From Streptomyces sp. TG1A-60 (GTDB lineage: Bacteria; Actinomycetota; Actinomycetes; Streptomycetales; Streptomycetaceae): DNA of 64,000 nt. Below, in pieces: positions 33,621-41,706 of the stretch. How positions within the stretch are numbered: position 1 is the first letter of the stretch; each line of letters begins with the position of its first letter. The notes beneath the pieces were generated by a model, which was not told the DNA's origin, ran no database searches, and saw nothing but the letters and a program-made list of their open reading frames with translations. The position numbers were made by a program, and so were the translations under genes. The stretch covers positions 1,798,001 through 1,862,000 of the forward strand of contig NZ_CP147520.1 in the NCBI RefSeq assembly GCF_037201975.1, read 5' to 3'.

Positions 33621-34577
33621 ATGCGGTTGGGACGCGTGCTCGCCGCCGCCCTCGCCGGGGCGCTGCTGCTCGCGGGGTGCGGTGGAAGCGACGCTCCGCC
33701 CCGCCCGTCCGGAGAGATCAAGGTGGCCACCGGCAACCGGGGCGGTGTCTACGCGGACTACGGGGCCGGCTATGCCGGCCTCGTCGAGCGCCGGCTGCCC
33801 GACGCCTCGGCACGGGTCCTGCACACCGGGGGCAGCGTGGACAACCTGCGCCGGGTGGACGCCGGCCAGGCGCAGGTCGGCTTCACCCTCGCCGATTCCG
33901 CCGCCGACGCCGTCGCCGGGAGCCCGCCCTTCTCCCGGAAACTGCCCGTGGTGGCGCTCGCCGCGCTCTACGACAACTACGTACAGCTGGTGGTCCGCGC
34001 GGGCAGCCCGGTGCGCAGTGCGAAAGCGCTGCGCGGGCTGCGGGTCTCCGTCGGGTCCGAGGGCTCCGGCACGGCGCTGATCGCCGAGCGCGTCCTGAAG
34101 GTCGCCGGGCTCTCCCCCGACGGTGACCTGACCGCGCTGCGGCTGGATGTGCGCGAGTCGGCGACGGCTCTGGCCGAAGGGCGGATCGACGCCTTCTTCT
34201 GGAGCGGCGGCCTGCCGACCGGAGCGATCACCGAGCTCCGCCGGACCACCACGATCCGCCTCGTCGACCTGGGCGACGTGGTCGGGCAGCTCACCCGGTC
34301 CTACGGCGAGCTCTACACCGAGACCACCGTGCCCGCCGTCGTCTACGGGGCGCAGAGCGCGGTGACCACGGTGAGCGTGCCCAACTTCCTGGTGGTGCGA
34401 CGGGACATGCCCGACTCGGAGGCGTACTGGCTGACCCGGCTGCTGTACGAGGGGCAGTCACGGCTCATCCGGGCCCATCCGGAGGCCCGCCGCCTCGACC
34501 GGCGCACGGCGATCGCCACCCATCCGCTGGAGCTGCACCCCGGCGCCGCCCGGTGGTACCGCGAGTCGCATCCCTGA
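33621..34577 (+). CDS. TAXI-family TRAP transporter binding lipoprotein (first copy)
   Basis: 318-residue lipoprotein. Signal with lipobox LLLAGC at about residue 22. The TAXI fold follows: IKVATGNRGGVYADYGAG near the start, LHTGGSVDNLRRVDAGQAQVGF, and FFWSGGLPTGAITEL in the second lobe. Such proteins deliver small acids (for example glutamate or related compounds) to a TRAP permease. It lies convergent to a two-component pair and 2.6 kb from the TRAP permease gene, which has its own TAXI protein. This copy may instead supply ligand to the sensor kinase (inference). GGGAGG precedes the ATG. Confidence 0.88.
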   Translation: MRLGRVLAAALAGALLLAGCGGSDAPPRPSGEIKVATGNRGGVYADYGAGYAGLVERRLPDASARVLHTGGSVDNLRRVDAGQAQVGFTLADSAADAVAGSPPFSRKLPVVALAALYDNYVQLVVRAGSPVRSAKALRGLRVSVGSEGSGTALIAERVLKVAGLSPDGDLTALRLDVRESATALAEGRIDAFFWSGGLPTGAITELRRTTTIRLVDLGDVVGQLTRSYGELYTETTVPAVVYGAQSAVTTVSVPNFLVVRRDMPDSEAYWLTRLLYEGQSRLIRAHPEARRLDRRTAIATHPLELHPGAARWYRESHP

Positions 34578-34606
34578 CCGCTCACAGGGCCCCTCGCCGA
34601 CTCCCC

Positions 34607-36106
34607 TCACACCGGCTCGCCGGGGAGTGCGGGAGCGGCGGGCAGCCGTACCGTGGCGGAGAGTCCGTGTGGCCGCGCGGCTGCCAGGAGCAGCTCGCCG
34701 CCGCCCGCCTCCACCACCATGCGGGTGAGCGCGAGTCCGAGCCCCGTGCCACGGACGTTCTGGTGGCGTGGGCTGCGCCAGAACCTCCCTCCCGCCTGGG
34801 ACAGTTCCTCCTCGGTCAGGCCGGGACCGGCATCCCGTACCGTCACATCGACCGTCTCCACCGCTTCCCCGGCAGGGTCCGCCACACGCCCCGCGACGTT
34901 GGCGCCCTGGCCGTCGCCGTCGTCGACGGCCGCTCCTCCCTGGTCCGCGTCGGCATCGGCGCCGACAGGGGTGCGGTGGACCGAGACGTCGACCGGTGCG
35001 CCGGCGCCGAACTTGAGCGCGTTGTCGAGCAGGGTGTCGAGTGCGTGGTCGAGGCAGTCGGGCAGGGACAACGCGCTCACCCCGTCGGGGATCCGCGTGG
35101 TGAGCGGGACGCCCGCGCCGGCGAAGGCCGCTCGCCAGGCATCGACCCGGTGTCTCACCACCGCGGAGACGTCGACCGGTGCGCGTTCCGCCTCGGACGC
35201 CTCCGCCCTGGCCAGCCGCAGCAGCCCGTCGAGCATCTCGCCGAACCGGTCGGCCTCCTCCACGGCGAAGTGCAGTTCGTTCAGACCGCGCGGGTCGTTC
35301 ACGAACTCCTCCAGGTTCTCCACCCGCAGCCGCAGCGCGGTCAGCGGATTACGCAGCTGGTGGGAGGCCTGTGCCACGAACGCCCGCTGCTGCTCCTGGG
35401 AGGCGTGCATGCTGTCCGCCATCACGTTGAAGGCGTTGGCGAGGCGGCGCAGTTCGGGGGCGCCCACCCGCTCCGACACCCGGGTCTTCAGGCGCCCGAG
35501 GGCGACCTCATGGGTGGCCCGGTCCAGGTCGTGAACAGGGCGGAGCACCCAGCGGACCACCGGCGCCGCGACCGCGATCACCACCAGGACGAGTGCCGCG
35601 AGGCTGCCCAGGATCACCAGCGCCAGATGGTCGGCCACCTCGGAACGCGCCCGGTCCGTGGGAGAGACGATCAGCACGGCGCCCAGCACACGGCCGTCGC
35701 GCCGGACCGGCTCACCCAGCACGAAGGGCCGGTCGTCCCACGGCCACCACACGCCGGGCTGCTCGGGAGGCCGGTCGGCGAGGGCGAGCAGCAGCGCCGC
35801 TCGCACCTGCGGATCCGCCAGGTCGACGGGGCGTGAGGCGACCACCGTCTCGCTGTCGGCGTCGACCACCGCGACGCGTGAGTCGTAGAGGTGCGCGTAG
35901 CGGTCGGCGGCGGCCTCCAGCCGGCCGGTCCGTCCCGACTCCAGGGCGGTGGCGGCCATGTCCGCGAACCAGGCGCCGTCCTCGACCCGCCCGATGAACG
36001 AGGTCTGGACCGTACGCTCAGCGGTGGCCCGCACCAGGGGCAGGCTGAGCGCGACGATCAGACCCGCGACCAGGGCGAAGACGATGACGAGAAGTCGGCG
36101 GCGCAT
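34607..36106 (-). CDS. two-component sensor histidine kinase
   Basis: 499-residue membrane kinase. First membrane helix at residues 4-26, an extracellular domain of about 135 residues, second helix about 163-185, HAMP domain, dimerisation/phosphoacceptor helix with His in AQASHQLRNPLTALRL, and an ATPase domain with N-box LDNALKFG and G-boxes RDAGPGL and GTGLGLALTRM. A low-complexity Asp/Gly/Ala insertion (about 380-415) interrupts the ATPase domain. Encoded nine bases after the response regulator, so the two are one operon. Probable input: a compound handled by the flanking TRAP/TAXI genes. Confidence 0.92.
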   Translation of the reverse strand: MRRRLLVIVFALVAGLIVALSLPLVRATAERTVQTSFIGRVEDGAWFADMAATALESGRTGRLEAAADRYAHLYDSRVAVVDADSETVVASRPVDLADPQVRAALLLALADRPPEQPGVWWPWDDRPFVLGEPVRRDGRVLGAVLIVSPTDRARSEVADHLALVILGSLAALVLVVIAVAAPVVRWVLRPVHDLDRATHEVALGRLKTRVSERVGAPELRRLANAFNVMADSMHASQEQQRAFVAQASHQLRNPLTALRLRVENLEEFVNDPRGLNELHFAVEEADRFGEMLDGLLRLARAEASEAERAPVDVSAVVRHRVDAWRAAFAGAGVPLTTRIPDGVSALSLPDCLDHALDTLLDNALKFGAGAPVDVSVHRTPVGADADADQGGAAVDDGDGQGANVAGRVADPAGEAVETVDVTVRDAGPGLTEEELSQAGGRFWRSPRHQNVRGTGLGLALTRMVVEAGGGELLLAAARPHGLSATVRLPAAPALPGEPV

Positions 36107-36115
36107 CCGGCGCCC

Positions 36116-36961
36116 TCACCCGCCGGCCGCCGACCGACCGCCGCCGGCCGTCGGACCGCCCGCCCCTCCCGGGCCACCGGCGCCCCCCGGACCACCGGCC
36201 GCCCCAGAACCACCAGTCACCTCGGGACTACCGGCGGCACCAGAACCACCGGCGGTCGCCCCAGAGCCACCAGTCACCTCCGGACCACCAGCGCCCCCCG
36301 GACCGGCGGAGAGCCGGTACCCGAAACCGCGCACGGTCTGCACCAGGCTCCCCGCCCGCCCCAACTTGCCGCGCAGGGTGGCCACATGGACGTCGAGGGT
36401 GCGTGACATACCGTCGTACGTCGTCTGCCACACCTCCACCACGATCCGGTCACGGGGCACGGCGGCGCCGCCCGCGCGGGCCAGCAGCGCGAGAATCTCG
36501 AACTCCTTGCGGGTCAGGGAGATGCTCCGACCGTCCACGGTGACCGCGCGCCGGCCGAGGTCGACCTCCACGCCGTCGACGGCGACGAGCCGGTCCTCAT
36601 GGCCGCGCTGGCTCACGCTGCGCCGGAGCACCGCCTCGATACGGGCCAGCAGCTCCGCGGTGCCGAAGGGTTTCACCACGTAGTCGTCGGCGCCGCTGCG
36701 CAGCCCTCGCACACGGTCGGGCTCGTCCCCCCTCGCGGTCACCGCGATCACCGGGACCCCACCACGGGCGCGCAGTTCCCGGCAGACCTCGATGCCGTCC
36801 CGGTCGGGCAGACCCAGATCGAGCAGCACGAGATCGGCGGCGGGCGCGGCCAGGGCGTCGGCCGCGTTGGCGGCACGCCGCACCTCGTACCCATGGCGTC
36901 GCAGGGCGCCGGTGAGTGCGTCGGCGACCCGGTTGTCATCCTCGACGAGAAGTATCCGCAC
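36116..36961 (-). CDS. OmpR-family response regulator with Gly-rich C-terminal tail
   Basis: 281-residue regulator. Receiver domain 1-115 with acidic pair VEDD, phospho-acceptor Asp in LVLLDLGLPDRDG and Lys in VVKPFG. Winged-helix DNA-binding domain about 130-220 (SLTRKEFEILALLA, TLDVHVATLRGKLG). Beyond the usual end (VRGFGYRLSAG) it carries about 60 extra residues of Gly/Ala/Ser/Pro repeats such as EVTGGSGA. GTG at 36961 is supported by GGAG five bases upstream. It forms an operon with the histidine kinase. Likely targets are the divergent TRAP/TAXI genes (inference). Confidence 0.9.
   Translation of the reverse strand: MRILLVEDDNRVADALTGALRRHGYEVRRAANAADALAAPAADLVLLDLGLPDRDGIEVCRELRARGGVPVIAVTARGDEPDRVRGLRSGADDYVVKPFGTAELLARIEAVLRRSVSQRGHEDRLVAVDGVEVDLGRRAVTVDGRSISLTRKEFEILALLARAGGAAVPRDRIVVEVWQTTYDGMSRTLDVHVATLRGKLGRAGSLVQTVRGFGYRLSAGPGGAGGPEVTGGSGATAGGSGAAGSPEVTGGSGAAGGPGGAGGPGGAGGPTAGGGRSAAGG
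36120..36300. repeat. GC-rich imperfect repeats encoding the regulator tail
   Basis: Repeated CCACCAGTCACC / CCACCGGC-type units, multiples of three bases, encode the Gly-rich tail of the response regulator. Prone to length change between strains. Confidence 0.55.
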
Positions 36962-37179
36962 GGGGTCTCCCGGTTGGTGGAATCCGGCGGCCCCGGGGGC
37001 CCGTCGGCAGGGATGCCGAGGGAACACAGAGGTCACAGCCGTTGCGACGAGCGTAGAAGTGACCGCCGTCACTGAACCCTAAACCTACGTTAAGTCCTCG
37101 GGCGTTCCCTGTTGCCCGCTTGTGAACGGCTGCCACGGTCTGGGGCAACAAGAACCGCCTAGTCCCAGGAGATGCCGCG

Positions 37180-39294
37180 ATGAGCATGGCAACGGTGCCG
37201 TCCGAGCCGAGGCAACGGTCAGCCGAGGATCTCGTGGCCGAGTTCGAGCAGGAGCGGCCGGCCCGCAGACTCTCCCCCGGGGTGTCGGCGGCCGTGTCCG
37301 TGGTGTGCGCCGGCCTGTCGGTGTTCGTGCTCCACGCGGTCTTCTTCCCGGTGGCGAAGGGCACCCAGTTCTACCTGACGATCTTCCTCGCGGGGACCCT
37401 CCCGCTGATCTTCCTGACCCACCGGGGGACGGTGCGGGTACCGGCACTGCTGCTGCCCTGGCGGCGCGGTGACCGCACCGGGGCCGCCGGCGGGGCGCCG
37501 GCGAAGGCGGCCGTCCGCCACGACAACCCGGCGTGGTTCGACTGGCTGCTCGCCACGGCGGCGCTCGCCGTGTGCCTGTACCCGCTGCTGGAGTTCGACG
37601 CCTTCATCGAGCGGCGCCAGCTGCCGACCTCGCTGGACACGGTGGTCGGCATCGCCATGATCGTGCTGGTCCTGGAGGCGTGCCGGCGCACCACCGGCTG
37701 GGTCCTGCCGGCCTTCTGCGCGAGCTTCCTGGTGTACGCGTACTACGGGGGGCTGCTGCCGTACACGTGGTCGCTGGCGCACGGCGGCTTCGACATCGAC
37801 GCGATCGCGGCCCACTACTTCATGGGCACCGACGGCGTCTACGGCGTGCCGCTGAACGTGGCCGGCACCTACATCGTGCTGTTCACCATCTTCGGCGCCG
37901 TCCTCGACATCTCCGGTGCGGGCAAGTTCTTCATCGACCTGTCGTTCGCGGCCTTCCGCGGCTCCCGCAGTGCCCCCGGCCGCACGGTGACCGCCGCCGG
38001 CTTCCTCCTCGGCACGGTCTCCGGTTCCGGCACCGCGACCGCTGTCAGCCTGGGCTCGGTCGCCTGGCCCGTCCTGCGCCGGGCCGGCTACAGCAAGGAG
38101 CAGGGCGGCGGAGTGCTCGCCGCCGCCGGGATCGGCGCGATCCTCTCCCCGCCGACGCTGGGCGCCGCCGCGTTCATCATCGCCGAGTACCTGAGGGAGA
38201 GTTACCTCACCGTCCTGCTGTACGCGCTGGTGCCCACGCTGCTGTACTACCTGGGCATCCTCCTCGCGGTGGAGATCGACGCCCGCAAGCACCACACGCG
38301 GCCCGTGATGGACGACGAGCCCACCTCGGCACTGCGTCTGCTCGGCCGGTTCGGCTACCACTTCCTCTCCCTCTTCATGATCGTCGGCTTCATGGCGATG
38401 GGGCTGCCCCCGTTCAAGGCGGTGGTCTACGCGACGGCCCTGCAGTTCCTGCTGTCGTTCCTCGACCCGACGCACCGGATGGCGCCGCGACGGCTGTACC
38501 AGGCCCTCGCCGAGGGAAGCAAGTCGGTGCTGCCCGTCGTCGCCACGTGCGCCGCCGCGGGCATGATCGTCGCCGTCGTCACCCAGACCGGCCTCGGCCT
38601 GAACCTCGCCTCGGTAATCGTCGACGCGGCCGGGGCGCTCGGTGACAACCCGACCGTGACGCTCGTCCTGACCGTGCTCTTCGCGGCGGTGGCGGTGTCC
38701 CTCCTCGGGCTCGCGGTCCCGGTCACCGCCTCGTTCATCATCGCCGCGGTGATCATCGCGCCCGCTCTGCTCTCGCTGGGGGTCGCCACCCACGAGGCGT
38801 ACATGTTCATCTTCTACTACGCCGTGCTCTCCGAGGTGAGCCCGCCGACGGCCATGGCGGCTGCCGCCTCGGCCGCCATCACCGGGGGCAACCCGATGCG
38901 CACGATGGTGGCGACCTGGAAGTACTCGCTGCCCGCGTTCCTGGTGCCGTTCGCCTTCGTGCTCACCGACAACGGCGCTCATCTGCTCGGCACGGGCGGC
39001 CTGTGGGGGGTCCTGTGGACCACCGCGCTCTCCGCTCTCGCCGTGGCCGCGCTGGCCGCGGCCACCGGAGGCCGGCTCCTCGGCCCGGCGGGCCCGGTGG
39101 AACGGATCCTGTGCGCAGCCGCCGCCCTGTGCCTCCTCTACCTCGAACCCGTAGCGATCACCACGGGCTTCGCGTCCCTCGCGCTCGCCCTCGGCGTGCA
39201 CCTCGTGCGCCGCGGGCAGCCCGCCCTCTCGGTTCCCACCGCCGGTGGGAACCACGCAGCGGACACCGTCACGGAAGGACAACTCCCCTCATGA
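37180..39294 (+). CDS. TRAP transporter fused permease subunit
   Basis: 704-residue membrane protein with about 16-18 hydrophobic segments, in which the small (DctQ-like) and large (DctM-like) TRAP subunits are joined, as is usual for TAXI systems. Conserved features include GTVSGSGTATAVSLGSVAWP, GAILSPPTLGAAAFIIAEYL and SEVSPPTAMAAAASAAITGG, which line the substrate and sodium sites. It imports an organic acid by sodium symport with the TAXI protein encoded immediately downstream, whose ATG overlaps its stop (39291-39294). Divergent from the two-component operon. GGAG precedes the ATG. Substrate unknown. Confidence 0.92.
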   Translation: MSMATVPSEPRQRSAEDLVAEFEQERPARRLSPGVSAAVSVVCAGLSVFVLHAVFFPVAKGTQFYLTIFLAGTLPLIFLTHRGTVRVPALLLPWRRGDRTGAAGGAPAKAAVRHDNPAWFDWLLATAALAVCLYPLLEFDAFIERRQLPTSLDTVVGIAMIVLVLEACRRTTGWVLPAFCASFLVYAYYGGLLPYTWSLAHGGFDIDAIAAHYFMGTDGVYGVPLNVAGTYIVLFTIFGAVLDISGAGKFFIDLSFAAFRGSRSAPGRTVTAAGFLLGTVSGSGTATAVSLGSVAWPVLRRAGYSKEQGGGVLAAAGIGAILSPPTLGAAAFIIAEYLRESYLTVLLYALVPTLLYYLGILLAVEIDARKHHTRPVMDDEPTSALRLLGRFGYHFLSLFMIVGFMAMGLPPFKAVVYATALQFLLSFLDPTHRMAPRRLYQALAEGSKSVLPVVATCAAAGMIVAVVTQTGLGLNLASVIVDAAGALGDNPTVTLVLTVLFAAVAVSLLGLAVPVTASFIIAAVIIAPALLSLGVATHEAYMFIFYYAVLSEVSPPTAMAAAASAAITGGNPMRTMVATWKYSLPAFLVPFAFVLTDNGAHLLGTGGLWGVLWTTALSALAVAALAAATGGRLLGPAGPVERILCAAAALCLLYLEPVAITTGFASLALALGVHLVRRGQPALSVPTAGGNHAADTVTEGQLPS

Positions 39295-40291
39295 AGCACC
39301 ACAAGCGCACCCTGCGCCTCGCCGCCGCCGCTCTCGCCGTGGGTCTCCTCACCACCGCCTGCGGCGGCGGGAAGCAGACGGAGAACACGGCCGCCGACAC
39401 CAGCGGAAAGGGAGGCCGGCTCACCATCGCTACCGGGCCCACCACCGGCGTCTACTACCAGATCGGCGGCGGACTCGCGAAGCTGATCTCCGACAACCTC
39501 GACGGCTACCGGGCCACCGCCACCACCACCGGCGCGTCCGTGCAGAACATCCAGGGCCTCGGGGCAGGCACCTACGACCTCGCCTTCTCCCTGTTGGACA
39601 CCGCCGGCGACGCCGTGCAGGGCAAGGAGTCGTTCTCCTCCCCCAGGACGTGGAGGCACTGACCCGGCTGTACCCGAACTACACCCAGGTACTGGTCCGG
39701 TCCGACGCGGGCATCGACTCCCTGGAGGACATGAAGGGCAAGCGCGTGTCCACCGGGGCCCCCGGTTCCGGCACGGAAGTGATCGCGAACCGGCTGCTGG
39801 AGGCCGCCGGGCTGGACCCGGCCAAGGACGTCTCGGCCGACCGTCTCGGCCTCCCGGAGACCGTGGACGCCCTGAAGGACGGCACGATCGACGCGCTGTT
39901 CTGGTCGGGCGGACTGCCCAGCGGCGGCATCACGGACCTCACCACCAGCCTCAGGAAAGAGGTCCGCTTCCTGGACGTTACACCGCAGCTGCCCGCTCTG
40001 ATCGAGGAGTACGGCGATGTCTACCAGACGGGCTCCATCCCCAAGTCCGTATACAACCAGCCCCAGGACGTGCCCACGATCGTGGTACCGAACGTGCTGC
40101 TGGTGAAGAAGGGCTTCGACCCTGATCTCGCCGCCGAGATCGTCAACCTCGTCTACGAGAAGAAGAGCGATCTGGAGAGGGTGAACGCGGCCGCGGCGGA
40201 GATCGAACTCGACTTCGCCGGACTCGTCACCCCCGTCCCGCTGAACCCGGGTGCGGAGAAGGCGCTCAAGGCCCTGGACCAGAACTCCTGA
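39291..40291 (+). pseudogene. TAXI-family TRAP binding lipoprotein (second copy), frameshifted
   Basis: Reconstructs to a normal protein of about 333 residues. Lipobox LLTTAC near residue 23, TAXI opening LTIATGPTTGVYYQIGGGLA, then LFWSGGLPSGGITDL. The first frame runs to GKESFSSP and then reads out of frame to a stop at 39660-39662. The second frame resumes as QDVEALTRLYPNYTQV. A run of five C at 39640-39644, where six are needed, explains the shift. Both halves are undamaged, so a sequencing error is more likely than loss. It overlaps the TRAP permease gene by ATGA and is its likely binding subunit. Confidence 0.85.
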
Positions 40292-40309
40292 GCCGTGCGC
40301 TGCGGACGT

Positions 40310-40345
40310 GGCCGGTCCGGTTCCTCCGAACAGGACCGGCCTTCC
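40310..40345 (+). terminator. terminator after the TRAP/TAXI operon
   Basis: GGCCGGTCC (40310-40318) pairs with GGACCGGCC (40333-40341), followed by TTCC. It starts 19 bases after the TAXI stop. Confidence 0.6.
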
Positions 40346-40396
40346 TCCGCGCGCCCGCTGCCGCCCTCCACATCCACTCCGACTGCTTGGGAAAAA

Positions 40397-41536
40397 ATGA
40401 TCTTGAGGACATTCGGCTGGTCGTTCGCCGTCACGGCGGCCGGCCTCGCCTTCGCCGCGTGGCAGTGGGGATGGGAGGCGTTCGGGATCGTACTGATCCT
40501 CTCGGTCCTGGAGATCTCGCTGTCCTTCGACAACGCGGTCGTCAACGCCGGAATCCTGAAGAAGATGAACGCCTTCTGGCAGAAGATCTTCCTCACCATC
40601 GGGATCATGGTCGCGGTGTTCGGCATGCGGCTGGTCTTCCCGGTCCTGATCGTCGCCATCAGCGCGAAGGTCGGTCCCGTCGAGGCCGTCGCGCTCGCCA
40701 TCGACGACCCCGGCCGGTACGAGGACCTGGTCACCGACGCCCACCCGGCCATCGCGGCCTTCGGCGGTATGTTCCTGCTGATGATCTTCCTCGACTTCGT
40801 CTTCGAGGACCGTGACACCAAGTGGCTCGCATGGCTGGAGCGCCCGCTGGCCAAGCTCGGCAGGATCGACATGCTGTCGGTGTGCGTCGCACTCATCGTT
40901 CTGTCGGTGACCGCCATGACCTTCGCCACCCACGCGCATGTCAGCACGGGCCACGCGGACAAGGCGGCCACGGTCCTGCTCTCCGGCGTCGCCGGGCTGA
41001 TCACCTACCTGGTCGTGGGCGGCCTGTCCGGATACTTCGAGGACAAGCTCGAAGAAGAGGAGGGGCACGAGCACGAGGAGGAGAAGGCGGGAGCCGGGGG
41101 CAAGCCGGTCTCGGCGGTCGGTCTCGCCGGCAAGGCCGCGTTCTTCCTCTTCCTGTACCTGGAGGTCCTGGACGCGTCCTTCTCCTTCGACGGTGTGATC
41201 GGCGCCTTCGCCGTCACCAACCACATCTTCTGGATGGCGCTCGGCCTCGGCATCGGCGCCATGTACGTCCGCTCCCTGACGGTCTACCTGGTCCGCCAGG
41301 GCACCCTGGACGAGTACGTCTACCTGGAGCACGGCGCCCACTACGCCATCGGTGCCCTCGCCGCGATCCTGCTGGTCACCATCCGGCACGAGGTCGATGA
41401 GATCATCACCGGCCTGGTCGGAGTGGTCCTGATCGCGGCCTCCTTCCTGTCCTCCGTACGCCGCAACAAGGCGCTCGCGGCCGGAGGAGGGCGGCCCACC
41501 GCGGACGAGAGGACAGCGGTCTCGTCCGGGGTGTGA
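40397..41536 (+). CDS. TerC/DUF475 family integral membrane protein
   Basis: 379-residue protein with about eight to nine membrane segments. The TerC-type motifs are ISLSFDNAVVNAGIL near the start and DASFSFDGVIGAFAVTNHIF in the second half, each with the conserved acidic residue in a membrane helix. A cytoplasmic His/Glu-rich loop (EEEEGHEHEEEKAG) could bind metal. The family is linked to tellurite resistance and, in other members, to metal (manganese) export. The role here is unproven. ATG 40397 chosen because the preceding frame is GC-rich intergenic sequence. No operon partner. Confidence 0.88.
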   Translation: MILRTFGWSFAVTAAGLAFAAWQWGWEAFGIVLILSVLEISLSFDNAVVNAGILKKMNAFWQKIFLTIGIMVAVFGMRLVFPVLIVAISAKVGPVEAVALAIDDPGRYEDLVTDAHPAIAAFGGMFLLMIFLDFVFEDRDTKWLAWLERPLAKLGRIDMLSVCVALIVLSVTAMTFATHAHVSTGHADKAATVLLSGVAGLITYLVVGGLSGYFEDKLEEEEGHEHEEEKAGAGGKPVSAVGLAGKAAFFLFLYLEVLDASFSFDGVIGAFAVTNHIFWMALGLGIGAMYVRSLTVYLVRQGTLDEYVYLEHGAHYAIGALAAILLVTIRHEVDEIITGLVGVVLIAASFLSSVRRNKALAAGGGRPTADERTAVSSGV

Positions 41537-41706
41537 TCAGCCGACGCCCCCGGAGCCCATCGACCCCGTCCGGGGGTTCCCGTCCCGAGGCCGACCGGCG
41601 CCCCTCCCTTACGCGCAGGCAGATTTGCCTCTACTCTCACTCTGCTTGCGAGTTACCAGTCAGTCAACAAAACTTTGGATGGGCGCACCCGGGCCCGGAG
41701 GTCGAT

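Noticed and set aside
37219..39282. Long open frame antisense to the TRAP permease
   Set aside because: Shadow of a membrane-protein gene read backwards; no start signal or domain.
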